A stretch of 64,000 bases of DNA from Crossiella sp. SN42. Its GTDB lineage: Bacteria; Actinomycetota; Actinomycetes; Mycobacteriales; Pseudonocardiaceae. Location of the stretch: assembly GCF_023897065.1 (NCBI RefSeq), contig NZ_JAMHIV010000028.1:95809-159808 (forward strand), read 5' to 3'. Positions 1-6,801 of the stretch are shown in pieces. Below the pieces are notes generated by a model that did not search any database, was not told the origin of the DNA, and worked only from the letters and a program-made list of their open reading frames with translations. A program made the translations under genes and the position numbers. Every line of letters begins with the position of its first letter. The stretch's first letter is position 1.

Positions 1-2
1 TC

Positions 3-92
3 CGGTTCGGGTTGGGCACGGCGGGGATCGCTGTGCTGGGATTCGAGCGTGGTGTGCCGCAGCTCGTGCGGCTGAACCTGCCGACCACCTGA
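3..92 (+). CDS. Histidine phosphatase family protein, C-terminal end only (partial)
   Basis: Only the last 29 codons lie in the window, read in frame to a TGA at 90-92; the gene continues to the left. The tail contains TAGIAVLGFERGVPQL, which matches by memory the C-terminus of the M. tuberculosis histidine-phosphatase/phosphoglycerate-mutase-like protein Rv3214 (RF...TA.I...GFE.GV.QL). Members are cytosolic phosphomonoesterases with an RHG catalytic motif near the N-terminus, which cannot be seen here. The position just before a GNAT gene and whiB1 agrees with the mycobacterial gene order. The assignment rests on a short peptide and on context. Confidence 0.55.
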   Translation, partial: RFGLGTAGIAVLGFERGVPQLVRLNLPTT

Positions 93-110
93 GCGCTGGG
101 GAGGAAATCC

Positions 111-596
111 GTGACCGACGACCGCATTCGCCGGATCCGGCCGTCCGATGTGGACGCCGTCATCGGACTGATCGAGGGCCTGGCCGAGTACGAGCGCGCC
201 CCGGAGTCCTGCACCATCACCGCCGAGCAGCTGCACACGGCGCTGTTCGGGGACAACCCCGCCCTGTTCGCGCACGTGGCCGAGGCCGACGGCGTGGTGG
301 TCGGCTGCGCGCTGTGGTTCCTGAACTTCTCCACCTGGGAGGGCAGGCACGGCATCTACCTGGAGGACCTGTTCGTGCTGCCCGAGCACCGCGGCTCCGG
401 CCTGGGCAAGGCGCTGCTGACCGAGCTGGCCAGGGAGTGCGTGCGGCGCGGGTACGGCCGGTTCGAGTGGTCCGTGCTGGACTGGAACACCCCGGCCATC
501 GACTTCTACAAGTCCCTCGGCGCGGTGGCCATGGACGAGTGGACGGTCTACCGGCTGGACGGCGAAGCGCTGGCCGCGGCGGGCAAGCTCACGTGA
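111..596 (+). CDS. GNAT family N-acetyltransferase (diamine/thialysine acetyltransferase-like)
   Basis: A 161-aa single-domain acetyltransferase using acetyl-CoA to acylate a small amine. The acetyl-CoA pyrophosphate loop is visible as EHRGSGLGK (residues 92-100) after the beta-4 strand YLEDLFVLP, and the late motif WNTPAIDFYKSLGA is the usual GNAT motif B. The N-terminal IRPSDVDAVIGLIEGLAEYE and the YLEDLFV core resemble spermidine/spermine and thialysine acetyltransferases, so an amine substrate is likely, but specificity is inference. The start is GTG at 111, preceded by gaggaaa at a good distance. It follows the phosphatase by 18 bp, probably in one transcript, and its 3' end overlaps the convergent DinB gene by 8 bp. 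Confidence 0.85.
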   Translation: MTDDRIRRIRPSDVDAVIGLIEGLAEYERAPESCTITAEQLHTALFGDNPALFAHVAEADGVVVGCALWFLNFSTWEGRHGIYLEDLFVLPEHRGSGLGKALLTELARECVRRGYGRFEWSVLDWNTPAIDFYKSLGAVAMDEWTVYRLDGEALAAAGKLT

Positions 597-1107
597 TCAG
601 CGGGTCCCCGGCGGCGGCGACCAGCTCGTAGGCGGTCGCCCCGTCCAGGGACTCGCGCAGCAGGTCGGCGTGACCGGCGTGCCGGGCGAACTCGGCGACC
701 AGGTGGAACAGCACCCAGCGGGCGGTGCGGGTCTTGCCCTTGACCATCGGGTGGTTCAGCAGGTCCAGGTCCACCTCGCGGTCCAGGTCCAGCCCCGGCA
801 CCAGCGCCTCGGTGGCGGCGGCGACCTCGGCCAGCTCGGCCAGTGCCTGCGGCAGGGTCTCGCCGGGGTCCAACGCGTGGACTGGGCGGCTGTCGGCCGG
901 GCGGCCCTGGAGCAGTTTGGTCCAGTTCCGCTCCACGCTGACCGCGTGCTTGACCAGCCCGGCCAGGGTCAGCTCGCTGGTCAGCGGGCGGCTGGCGGCG
1001 GTCTCCTCGCTCAGGTTGAGCACCGAGCGGCGCAGTGCGGCGCGTTGTTCGGCCAGGAAGGCCAGCAGCGCGTCCCGTTCGTCAGCGACCTCGCGAACCA
1101 TTGCCAT
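589..1107 (-). CDS. DinB/DUF664 family protein (four-helix putative metal-dependent enzyme)
   Basis: A 172-aa protein of the DinB-like four-helix bundle superfamily, which includes mycothiol-, bacillithiol- and glutathione-dependent transferases. The putative metal ligands are visible: His54 in LVKHAV and the His-rich segment HLVAEFARHAGH (135-146), in the expected places in helices 2 and 4. The ELTLAGLVKHAVSVERNW motif is typical of DUF664 members. The substrate is unknown; a thiol-dependent detoxification role is only a family-level guess. The 5' end overlaps the 3' end of the upstream cyclodipeptide-synthase-like gene by 26 bp on the same strand, so the two are probably translationally coupled. 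A second in-frame ATG two codons in could be the true start. Confidence 0.8.
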   Translation of the reverse strand: MAMVREVADERDALLAFLAEQRAALRRSVLNLSEETAASRPLTSELTLAGLVKHAVSVERNWTKLLQGRPADSRPVHALDPGETLPQALAELAEVAAATEALVPGLDLDREVDLDLLNHPMVKGKTRTARWVLFHLVAEFARHAGHADLLRESLDGATAYELVAAAGDPLIT

Positions 1108-1795
1108 GGACGTGGATCCTGCCAGGGATCTCCGCCCGCCGGGCCGCGATGGTGCGCAGGGTCAGCGAGTCCTGGCCGGGGCGCGGGCACAGCTCGGGCG
1201 GGGCGGCGGCGAGCACCTCGGCCAGCTCCAGCGGCCGGGGCTGGCAGCGGGTGGACTCGGGCACGCCGAGGATGCCGGCGCCGTCGAGGGCCAGCGGCAG
1301 CTCGGCCAGCAGCGAGTGCGCCGCGACCTGCACCTGCCCGCGGGTGCACAGCGCGCCGGGCACCCGGTCGGCCAGCATGGTCGCGGTGGCCCGCAGGCAG
1401 GCCGCGCGGAACGCCGGGTTGCTCTCGTAGGTCTGCCTGACCTGCTCGAACAGCAGGCGGTAGCGGTAGCGGGCGGCCAGCTCGGTCCAGGGCACCACCA
1501 GCGAGCCGGGCAGCGCCAGCGCGGCCAGCGCGCGCCGGGCCCTGGTCTGCAGGCGCTTGCCCTCGCTGCGCGCCTTGTGCAGGGCGCGGTGGGTCTTGTA
1601 GCCGACCGCGCGGTAGGTGTGCACGGCAGGCAGGTCGACCACCACCACGTGCAGCGCGGTGAAGTTGGCGGCCGCCCAGCTCGCGTAGCCGAGCAGCTCC
1701 TCGTCGACCTGGTCGAAGGGGCCAAGGCCGAGCAGCGCGTGCGCGGCCCGGCCGACGGACGTGCGCGGTCGCGGGATCTGACCGGGTGGCGTCAC
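1082..1795 (-). CDS. Cyclodipeptide synthase (CDPS) homologue lacking the canonical catalytic residues
   Basis: A 237-aa protein that aligns by eye along its length with tRNA-dependent cyclodipeptide synthases such as AlbC (239 aa): HALLGLG against HALIGIS, VVVVD against VVYVD, the Arg/Lys-rich helix KARSEGKRLQTRARRAL, the YESNPAFRAAC helix, and LLAELPL then VPESTRC against VLAEAPL then VPSSVLC. CDPSs use two aminoacyl-tRNAs to make diketopiperazines through a Ser-linked aminoacyl enzyme. Here the residues at AlbC Ser37, Tyr178 and Tyr202 are Gly25, Ser161 and Gln185; only Glu182 is kept (Glu165). The protein is therefore probably not a normal CDPS: it may be inactive, may bind aminoacyl-tRNA, or may have another chemistry. 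No diketopiperazine-tailoring oxidase or P450 is nearby; the partner is the overlapping DinB gene. Confidence 0.7.
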   Translation of the reverse strand: MTPPGQIPRPRTSVGRAAHALLGLGPFDQVDEELLGYASWAAANFTALHVVVVDLPAVHTYRAVGYKTHRALHKARSEGKRLQTRARRALAALALPGSLVVPWTELAARYRYRLLFEQVRQTYESNPAFRAACLRATATMLADRVPGALCTRGQVQVAAHSLLAELPLALDGAGILGVPESTRCQPRPLELAEVLAAAPPELCPRPGQDSLTLRTIAARRAEIPGRIHVHGNGSRGR

Positions 1796-1849
1796 GACAT
1801 CGATTGGAGCACGACACGCGCGGGTGCTCCCAGTCCCTTCATTGAGTGA

Positions 1850-2773
1850 TCAACCCTTTGGCGCATCGGCGGTGTCCCGATCGGCCCAGTGCGCGCGCAG
1901 CGCGGCCACCGTCGCCGCGATCGCCGGCCGCCGGGTGGCCTGCTGCCGCCACACCGCGAACAGCCGCCTGGTCGGCGTCGGGACCAGCGGCCGGACCACC
2001 ACGCCCTCGGGCACCGGCCCCCGTCCGAGCCGGGGCAGCAGGCACACGCCGAGCCCGCGCGCGGCCAGCGCCAGCTGCGACTGGTACTCGGTGACCTGGT
2101 GCGCGAGCACCGGTTCCACCCCGCCGCCGCGCAGGGTGCGGATCAGCCAGTCGTGGCAGATCGACCCCGGCGGCTGGCAGATCCAGCGCGCGCCGATGAG
2201 CTCCAGCGGGCTCAGCTCGGTCCGGGTGGCCAGCGGATGGTCCTGGTGCAGCAGCACGTCGGCCACGTCCACCCCGACGTCGGTGCGGGCCAGCCCCTCC
2301 GGCATGGCCAGCGGGGTGTTCTCCCAGTCGTGCACCACGGCCAGGTCCAGCTCGCCGCGGGCCACCAGGTCCACCGCCAGGTGCGGGTCCAGCTCGGTCA
2401 GCCGCACGTCCAGCTCCGGGTAAGCCCGCGCCAGCTCGGCCAGCGGGCCGGGCATCAGCCCGCGGACGGCGGTGGCGAAGGTGGCCACGCTGAGCCGCCC
2501 GATCGGCGTGCCGCGCTGCTCCTCCAGCCGCACCTCGGCCTGTTCGACCAGGGCCAGCACCTGCTTGGCGGTGCCTGCCAGGTCCTCGGCGGCGTCGGTG
2601 AGCGCGATGCCGCGGCCGCGGCGTTCCAGCAGCACGGTGCCGGTCTCGCGTTCCAGCTTGGCCAGCTGCTGGGACACCGCGGAGGGGGTGTAGCCGAGGG
2701 CGGCGGCGGCCGCGTTGACCGAGCCGTGCACCGCGACGGCGTGCAGGGCGCGGAGTCTGCCGAGATCGAGCAT
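1850..2773 (-). CDS. LysR family transcriptional regulator
   Basis: 307 aa, full length for the family. The N-terminal winged helix-turn-helix is clear (residues 1-62, with SVNAAAAALGYTPSAVSQQLAKLE as the HTH), followed by the linker helix and a two-lobed effector-binding domain starting near GRLSVATF (about residue 90). It starts at ATG 2773 and is divergent from the EamA permease gene with a 72-bp gap, the classical arrangement in which a LysR protein controls the neighbouring transporter and its own gene. The effector cannot be told. The gap between its stop and the CDPS-like gene holds a short ggagcac/gtgctcc hairpin (1806-1830). Confidence 0.92.
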   Translation of the reverse strand: MLDLGRLRALHAVAVHGSVNAAAAALGYTPSAVSQQLAKLERETGTVLLERRGRGIALTDAAEDLAGTAKQVLALVEQAEVRLEEQRGTPIGRLSVATFATAVRGLMPGPLAELARAYPELDVRLTELDPHLAVDLVARGELDLAVVHDWENTPLAMPEGLARTDVGVDVADVLLHQDHPLATRTELSPLELIGARWICQPPGSICHDWLIRTLRGGGVEPVLAHQVTEYQSQLALAARGLGVCLLPRLGRGPVPEGVVVRPLVPTPTRRLFAVWRQQATRRPAIAATVAALRAHWADRDTADAPKG

Positions 2774-2845
2774 GAAGCAATACTAAACAGATCCGCGTAG
2801 TGGATTTCGCTGGTGCTTAACTCTCAGCCGGGTGAGGCTGGTGCC

Positions 2846-3784
2846 GTGAAACCCGCGCACCTCGCCCTCGCCGTACTCGTCGCCCTGATCTGGGGCCTCA
2901 ACTTCGTGGTCATCCAGATCGGCCTGGCCGAGGTACCCCCGTTCCTGTTCTCCGCCCTGCGCTTCGCCGCCGCGGCGCTGCCCGCGCTGTTCTTCGTCGG
3001 CTCGCCGCGGGTGGCCTGGCGCTGGGTGCTGCTGATGGGCCTGACCCTGGGCGTGGTCAAGTTCGGCCTGCTCTTCGGCGGCATGTACGCCGGTGCGCCT
3101 GCCGGGCTGTCCTCGCTGGTGCTGCAGAGCCAGGTGCTGTTCACCGTGCTGTTCGCCACCCTGCTGCTCAAGGAGCGGCCCACCCCGCTGCGGCTGGCCG
3201 GCACCGGGATCGCGCTGGCCGGCATGGTGCTGGTGGTCGTGGACTACGGCGCGGACAGCCCGGTGGGCGCGCTGCTCATGGTGGTGGGCGCGGCCGCGGT
3301 GTGGAGCCTGACCAACATCATCACCCGGTACGCCGCCCCGCCGGACATGCTGCGGTTCATGGTGTGGGTCAGCGCGGTGCCGATCCTGCCGCTGCTCGCC
3401 CTCTCCGCCGCCTTCGAAGGCGTGGACAGCGGGCTGAACGCGTTGGCGCACCTGGACTTCGCCGGCATCGGCGCGGTGCTCTACGTGGGCTGGGCGGCCA
3501 CCCTGGCCGGATTCGGCATCTGGGGCTTCCTGCTGCGGGTCTACCCGGCCACCGCGGTGGCGCCGTTCTCCCTGCTGGTGCCGGTGTTCGGCATGTCCTC
3601 GGCCGCGCTGCTGCTGGGCGAGGCGCTGACCCCGCTGCGGCTGGCCGCCGCCGCGCTGGTCATCCTCGGCGTGGCGCTGGCCTCCGGCGTGGTCAAGGCC
3701 GGGGCGCGGCGACCAGCGTCGCACCCCGGCCCAGCCCGGCTCAGCGCTTGCGATCCCGCCGATCCCGCGCTTGTTCCTCGGTGA
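2846..3784 (+). CDS. EamA/DMT superfamily permease
   Basis: About 312 aa with ten hydrophobic segments arranged as two EamA repeats (first begins HLALAVLVALIWGLNFVV, second near GALLMVVGAAAVWSLTNII), the standard drug/metabolite transporter layout of the inner membrane. Such proteins usually export amino acids or small metabolites. The frame is open upstream to 2813, but I place the start at GTG 2846 because the peptide then begins VKPAHLALAV like other family members. It is divergent from the LysR gene, which probably regulates it. The C-terminus overlaps the convergent PRC-barrel gene by 44 bp. Confidence 0.88.
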   Translation: MKPAHLALAVLVALIWGLNFVVIQIGLAEVPPFLFSALRFAAAALPALFFVGSPRVAWRWVLLMGLTLGVVKFGLLFGGMYAGAPAGLSSLVLQSQVLFTVLFATLLLKERPTPLRLAGTGIALAGMVLVVVDYGADSPVGALLMVVGAAAVWSLTNIITRYAAPPDMLRFMVWVSAVPILPLLALSAAFEGVDSGLNALAHLDFAGIGAVLYVGWAATLAGFGIWGFLLRVYPATAVAPFSLLVPVFGMSSAALLLGEALTPLRLAAAALVILGVALASGVVKAGARRPASHPGPARLSACDPADPALVPR

Positions 3785-4547
3785 CCTCGATCTGCTCCTT
3801 GCGCACCTGGCCGGAGACGGTTTCCTCCTCGGTGACCGTCTCCTTGGCCAGCCGCACCCGCTCCACCGGCACCGCCTCGGTCCGCACCACCGGCCGCTCG
3901 GCGTGCAGCGTGACCTCGTGCTCGGCCTCGCTGATCTCCGCGCCGGACATGGCCTGGTCGCGGTTGGCCTCGGTGATCGGCTCCCGCTCGATCCTGACCT
4001 CCTCGTGCCGCACCGGCACGGTGACCTGCTGCTCCTCGGTCACCACGTACTTGCGCAGCCGCACCCGGCCGGTCTCCGTGGTCTCCGCGCCGACCTTGAG
4101 CCGCTCCTCGGAGCGGGTCATCGCGTCATCCCGCCCGTCCGCGGCATGCCGGTCGTGCGCCGTCCGGTCGTGCGCGGACGCGGGCGTCCGAGACCGGCCG
4201 GCCTGGGTGTCCTGGCGCGGGCCGGGCACCGCCGGGTAGCGCATGCCGTAGTAGTCGTAGAGCTGCATCTCGTCCTCGCTGGACAACCGGCCCGCGGCGT
4301 CCATCCGGGGTGCGTCGCTGACCTGCTCCTTGGTCACCGCGACCCGCAGCGTGTCACCTTCCATGCTGGCCTGGTCGAGCGGAACGAAGCTCTCCTTCAG
4401 ACCGAACAGGCCGGTGCGCACGGTCGCCCACGCAGGCCGCCCGGTGCCCTCCTCCAGGTAGACCTGGCCGACCTTGCCGATCTTGGCGCCGTTCCGGTCG
4501 CAGACCTCGTCGCCGAACAACTGCGGCACCATCTGCTCGCTGATCAT
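3741..4547 (-). CDS. PRC-barrel and YsnF (DUF2382) domain stress protein
   Basis: 268 aa. The N-terminal PRC-barrel (residues 1 to about 115: FGDEVCDRNGAKIGKVGQVYLEE, then ESFVPLDQA) is followed by an Asp/His-rich linker and a C-terminal YsnF-type domain rich in charged beta repeats (LRKYVVTEEQQVTVPVRHEE, ETVTEEETVSGQVRKEQIEV). Proteins of this architecture are common in actinomycetes and are linked to general stress; the molecular role is unknown. The frame extends upstream to 4643, but ATG 4547 has a strong ribosome site (gggagga, 8 nt spacing), so the longer form is unlikely. Confidence 0.85.
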   Translation of the reverse strand: MISEQMVPQLFGDEVCDRNGAKIGKVGQVYLEEGTGRPAWATVRTGLFGLKESFVPLDQASMEGDTLRVAVTKEQVSDAPRMDAAGRLSSEDEMQLYDYYGMRYPAVPGPRQDTQAGRSRTPASAHDRTAHDRHAADGRDDAMTRSEERLKVGAETTETGRVRLRKYVVTEEQQVTVPVRHEEVRIEREPITEANRDQAMSGAEISEAEHEVTLHAERPVVRTEAVPVERVRLAKETVTEEETVSGQVRKEQIEVTEEQARDRRDRKR

Positions 4548-4680
4548 CGCTTCCGTCCTCCCGATCTCCATTCGCGTCACGCTCGGACGGAGCACGAACT
4601 GCCCGCGAGGAACCTGGGCAACCGGGAAAACGGGGCAGACCACCGGGCCGGGTTACCGCAGGGGCACCCGGTCGAGGGAA

Positions 4681-5100
4681 CTAGGACTTCTGGTCAGCCG
4701 AGTCGTCGTAGGGGCCGATGCCGAGCACCCAGGCTCGCGCGTGCGTACTGAACAGCAGCACCAGCACGCTCACGCAGTAGATCGCGCCCAGCGAGCCGAT
4801 CAGCCAGCGCCCGGACGGCCCGAGGGTGTACCAGGCCACGCCGAGCAGCAGCAGCTGCAGCACCACCGCCGGCGAGCGGGCCCAGCGCTTGCCGCGCAGC
4901 AGCCCGACCGCGGTGGCGATGACCGCGGCGGTCAGGATCGCGAAGTACCCGGCCTCACCGAAGACGTTGCCCGGTTTGGGCGCGCCGTTGAGCGCGCGGA
5001 CCAGCAGGGCGACCACCAGGACCACACCCGCCAGGCCCTGCAACCCGACCAGCAGACCGGCGAGGCGCACCGCGCGCGGCGCACCCAGGGCTTGTGACAT
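4681..5100 (-). CDS. Four-helix integral membrane protein (Rv3217c-like)
   Basis: 139 aa with four predicted membrane spans: LAGLLVGLQGLAGVVLVVAL, GYFAILTAAVIATAVGLL, SPAVVLQLLLLGVAWYTLG and LIGSLGAIYCVSVLVLLF. The last segment ends in THARAWVLG and a short acidic tail. No catalytic motif is visible. In mycobacteria a similar small membrane protein (Rv3217c) sits beside a DAG-kinase-like gene and whiB1, as here. Function unknown. Confidence 0.75.
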   Translation of the reverse strand: MSQALGAPRAVRLAGLLVGLQGLAGVVLVVALLVRALNGAPKPGNVFGEAGYFAILTAAVIATAVGLLRGKRWARSPAVVLQLLLLGVAWYTLGPSGRWLIGSLGAIYCVSVLVLLFSTHARAWVLGIGPYDDSADQKS

Positions 5101-5261
5101 GCAGACAGGCTAGCTATCGCCCAGTCGGGGTGGTTCGGCAGCTCACGGACGTGACTTGCACCGCATCTTGGTGATCGTCCAGGCACAACGCCGCTGCTGG
5201 GCCACCACGATCGGGTCAGGGGCGGACGGCGGAGGGTCACGGGCTGTCATACGCTTCGGGT

Positions 5262-6176
5262 GTGCGCGCACTCCTCGTGGTCAATCCCCAGGCCACCGCC
5301 ACCACGGCGGCGGGGCGCGATGTCATCGCCCACGCGCTGGCCAGCGACGTCAAGCTCGACGTCGTGGAGACCAGCTACCGGGGGCACGCCGCGGACGCCG
5401 CGGCGCAGGCCGCGCACGACGGTTTTGACCTCGTGGTGGCACACGGCGGGGATGGCACGGTCAACGAGGTCGTGAACGGACTGCTCTCTGACGGCGTCCG
5501 GGACGACGTGCCGATGCTGGGTGTGGTGCCGGGCGGATCCGCGAACGTCTTCGCGCGCGCCCTTGGCCTGCCGGTGGATCCGGTGGAGGCCACGCACCGG
5601 CTGTTGCTGGCCATCGAGACCGGCGCCCGCCGCCGGGTCGGGCTGGGCAGGGCGGACGACCGGTGGTTCACCTTCAACGCCGGGATGGGCTGGGACGCCG
5701 ACGTGGTGGCCGGCGTGGAACGGCACCGGGACAAGAAGGCGACCCCGCTGCTGTACGCGCGGATGGCCGCGACCAGCTACTTCAAGCTGGACCACGGGCA
5801 CCCGAAGCTCACCGTGCACCTGCCCGATGGTGAACCGGAGACCGGGCTGCACCTGGCCTTCGTGTCCAACACCGACCCGTGGACCTATCTCGGGGACAAG
5901 CCGTTGCGGATCAATCCCGGCTCTTCCTTCGAGGATGGACTGGGTGTGTTTGCTCTGCGTAGCGTCGGGGTACCCACCGTCGTGAAGCACGTCTGGCAGA
6001 TCCTGCGTCCAGGGGGAAGTCCTCAGGGCGGGAATTTGTTGCGGCGGGACGACGTTGAGTGGATTAGAGTGACCTGCGCGGAACCGGTCCGGCTTCAGGT
6101 AGACGGTGATCTGCTGGGCGAGCGGACCGATGTGCGGTTCATGTCCGTGCCCGCAGCACTCAGCGTCGCGGTGTGA
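5262..6176 (+). CDS. Diacylglycerol kinase family lipid kinase (YegS/LCB5-like)
   Basis: 304 aa, full length for the DAGK catalytic family. The glycine-rich nucleotide motif GGDGTVNEVVNGL and the following VVPGGSANVFARALGLP are intact, and the fold begins with LLVVNPQA as usual. It probably phosphorylates a diacylglycerol-type or related lipid at the cytosolic face of the membrane in phospholipid turnover; the substrate is inferred. The start is GTG 5262, which directly precedes RALLVVNPQ; no strong Shine-Dalgarno is visible. It lies upstream of whiB1 in the same orientation, with about 230 bp of regulatory DNA between them. Confidence 0.88.
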   Translation: MRALLVVNPQATATTAAGRDVIAHALASDVKLDVVETSYRGHAADAAAQAAHDGFDLVVAHGGDGTVNEVVNGLLSDGVRDDVPMLGVVPGGSANVFARALGLPVDPVEATHRLLLAIETGARRRVGLGRADDRWFTFNAGMGWDADVVAGVERHRDKKATPLLYARMAATSYFKLDHGHPKLTVHLPDGEPETGLHLAFVSNTDPWTYLGDKPLRINPGSSFEDGLGVFALRSVGVPTVVKHVWQILRPGGSPQGGNLLRRDDVEWIRVTCAEPVRLQVDGDLLGERTDVRFMSVPAALSVAV

Positions 6177-6322
6177 CCTCTGCGTGATCGGGTCGTCACC
6201 TGGGCGTGACCTCCGCTAGTCAGCGGAATGTCACCCCTTGAAACCGCCAATGGAGAGCGTGTCGATCTTTCGGGTGAGTTGCCTCACCGGATTGGATCGG
6301 GCCTCTTGACATTGCCGTAGTT

Positions 6323-6338
6323 CGTGAAAGCATTCACA
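6323..6338 (+). promoter_or_regulatory. CRP-like operator upstream of whiB1
   Basis: The 16-bp palindrome cGTGA-N6-TCACA matches nine of ten conserved bases of the TGTGA-N6-TCACA CRP/FNR-type consensus. It lies 68-83 bp before the whiB1 start, just downstream of a ttgaca hexamer at 6306-6311. In M. tuberculosis the whiB1 promoter is bound by the cAMP receptor protein Rv3676, so the same control is likely here. No experimental support in this organism. Confidence 0.6.
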
Positions 6339-6405
6339 AGCACCCACAAACACCCCCGAACCGACTATCGGCACTATTGTTGTGCCTAGCGAGGAGCAAG
6401 GAACC

Positions 6406-6660
6406 ATGGACTGGCGCCACCGCGCGACCTGCCGCGACGAGGACCCCGAGCTGTTCTTCCCCGTTGGGAACAGCGGTCCTGCGTTGCTCCAGATCGCCGA
6501 GGCGAAGACCGTCTGCCGCCGGTGCCCCGTGATGTCTGACTGCCTGACCTGGGCACTTGAGTCTGGACAGGACGCGGGAGTCTGGGGCGGTATGAGCGAG
6601 GACGAGCGTCGTGCGCTGAAGCGTCGCAACGCCCGCACCCGGGCCCGCACTGGAGCCTGA
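6406..6660 (+). CDS. whiB1: WhiB1-type [4Fe-4S] transcription factor
   Basis: 84 aa, the exact length of M. tuberculosis WhiB1 and nearly identical to it from memory. The four cluster-binding cysteines are Cys9, Cys37, Cys40 and Cys46, followed by the GVWGG turn and a basic DNA-binding tail (RRALKRRNARTRAR). WhiB1 is an essential NO-sensitive regulator that binds the sigma-A C-terminal region in its holo form. I chose ATG 6406 (MDWRHRATC), with gaggagcaagg just upstream, over an in-frame ATG eight codons earlier. It is preceded by a CRP-like site and followed by a strong terminator. Confidence 0.96.
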   Translation: MDWRHRATCRDEDPELFFPVGNSGPALLQIAEAKTVCRRCPVMSDCLTWALESGQDAGVWGGMSEDERRALKRRNARTRARTGA

Positions 6661-6686
6661 GAGGGTCGCAACCTCCGAACGGCCGA

Positions 6687-6720
6687 CTGACCGGCACTCG
6701 CGCGAACGAGTGCCGGTCAG
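6687..6720 (+). terminator. Rho-independent terminator after whiB1
   Basis: A perfect 14-bp stem (ctgaccggcactcg paired with cgagtgccggtcag) with a 6-nt loop, followed by ttgctttttct. It starts 27 bp after the whiB1 stop. The T-rich tail is on the plus strand, so it mainly ends whiB1 transcription; pdtaS converges from the other side. Confidence 0.85.
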
Positions 6721-6801
6721 TTGCTTTTTCTGCCTCTCCGGCGAAAACCCGGGTTCTGCCGGTCGCCAACCTGACTAGATAAATCGCCGAGTCCTAATGG
6801 G

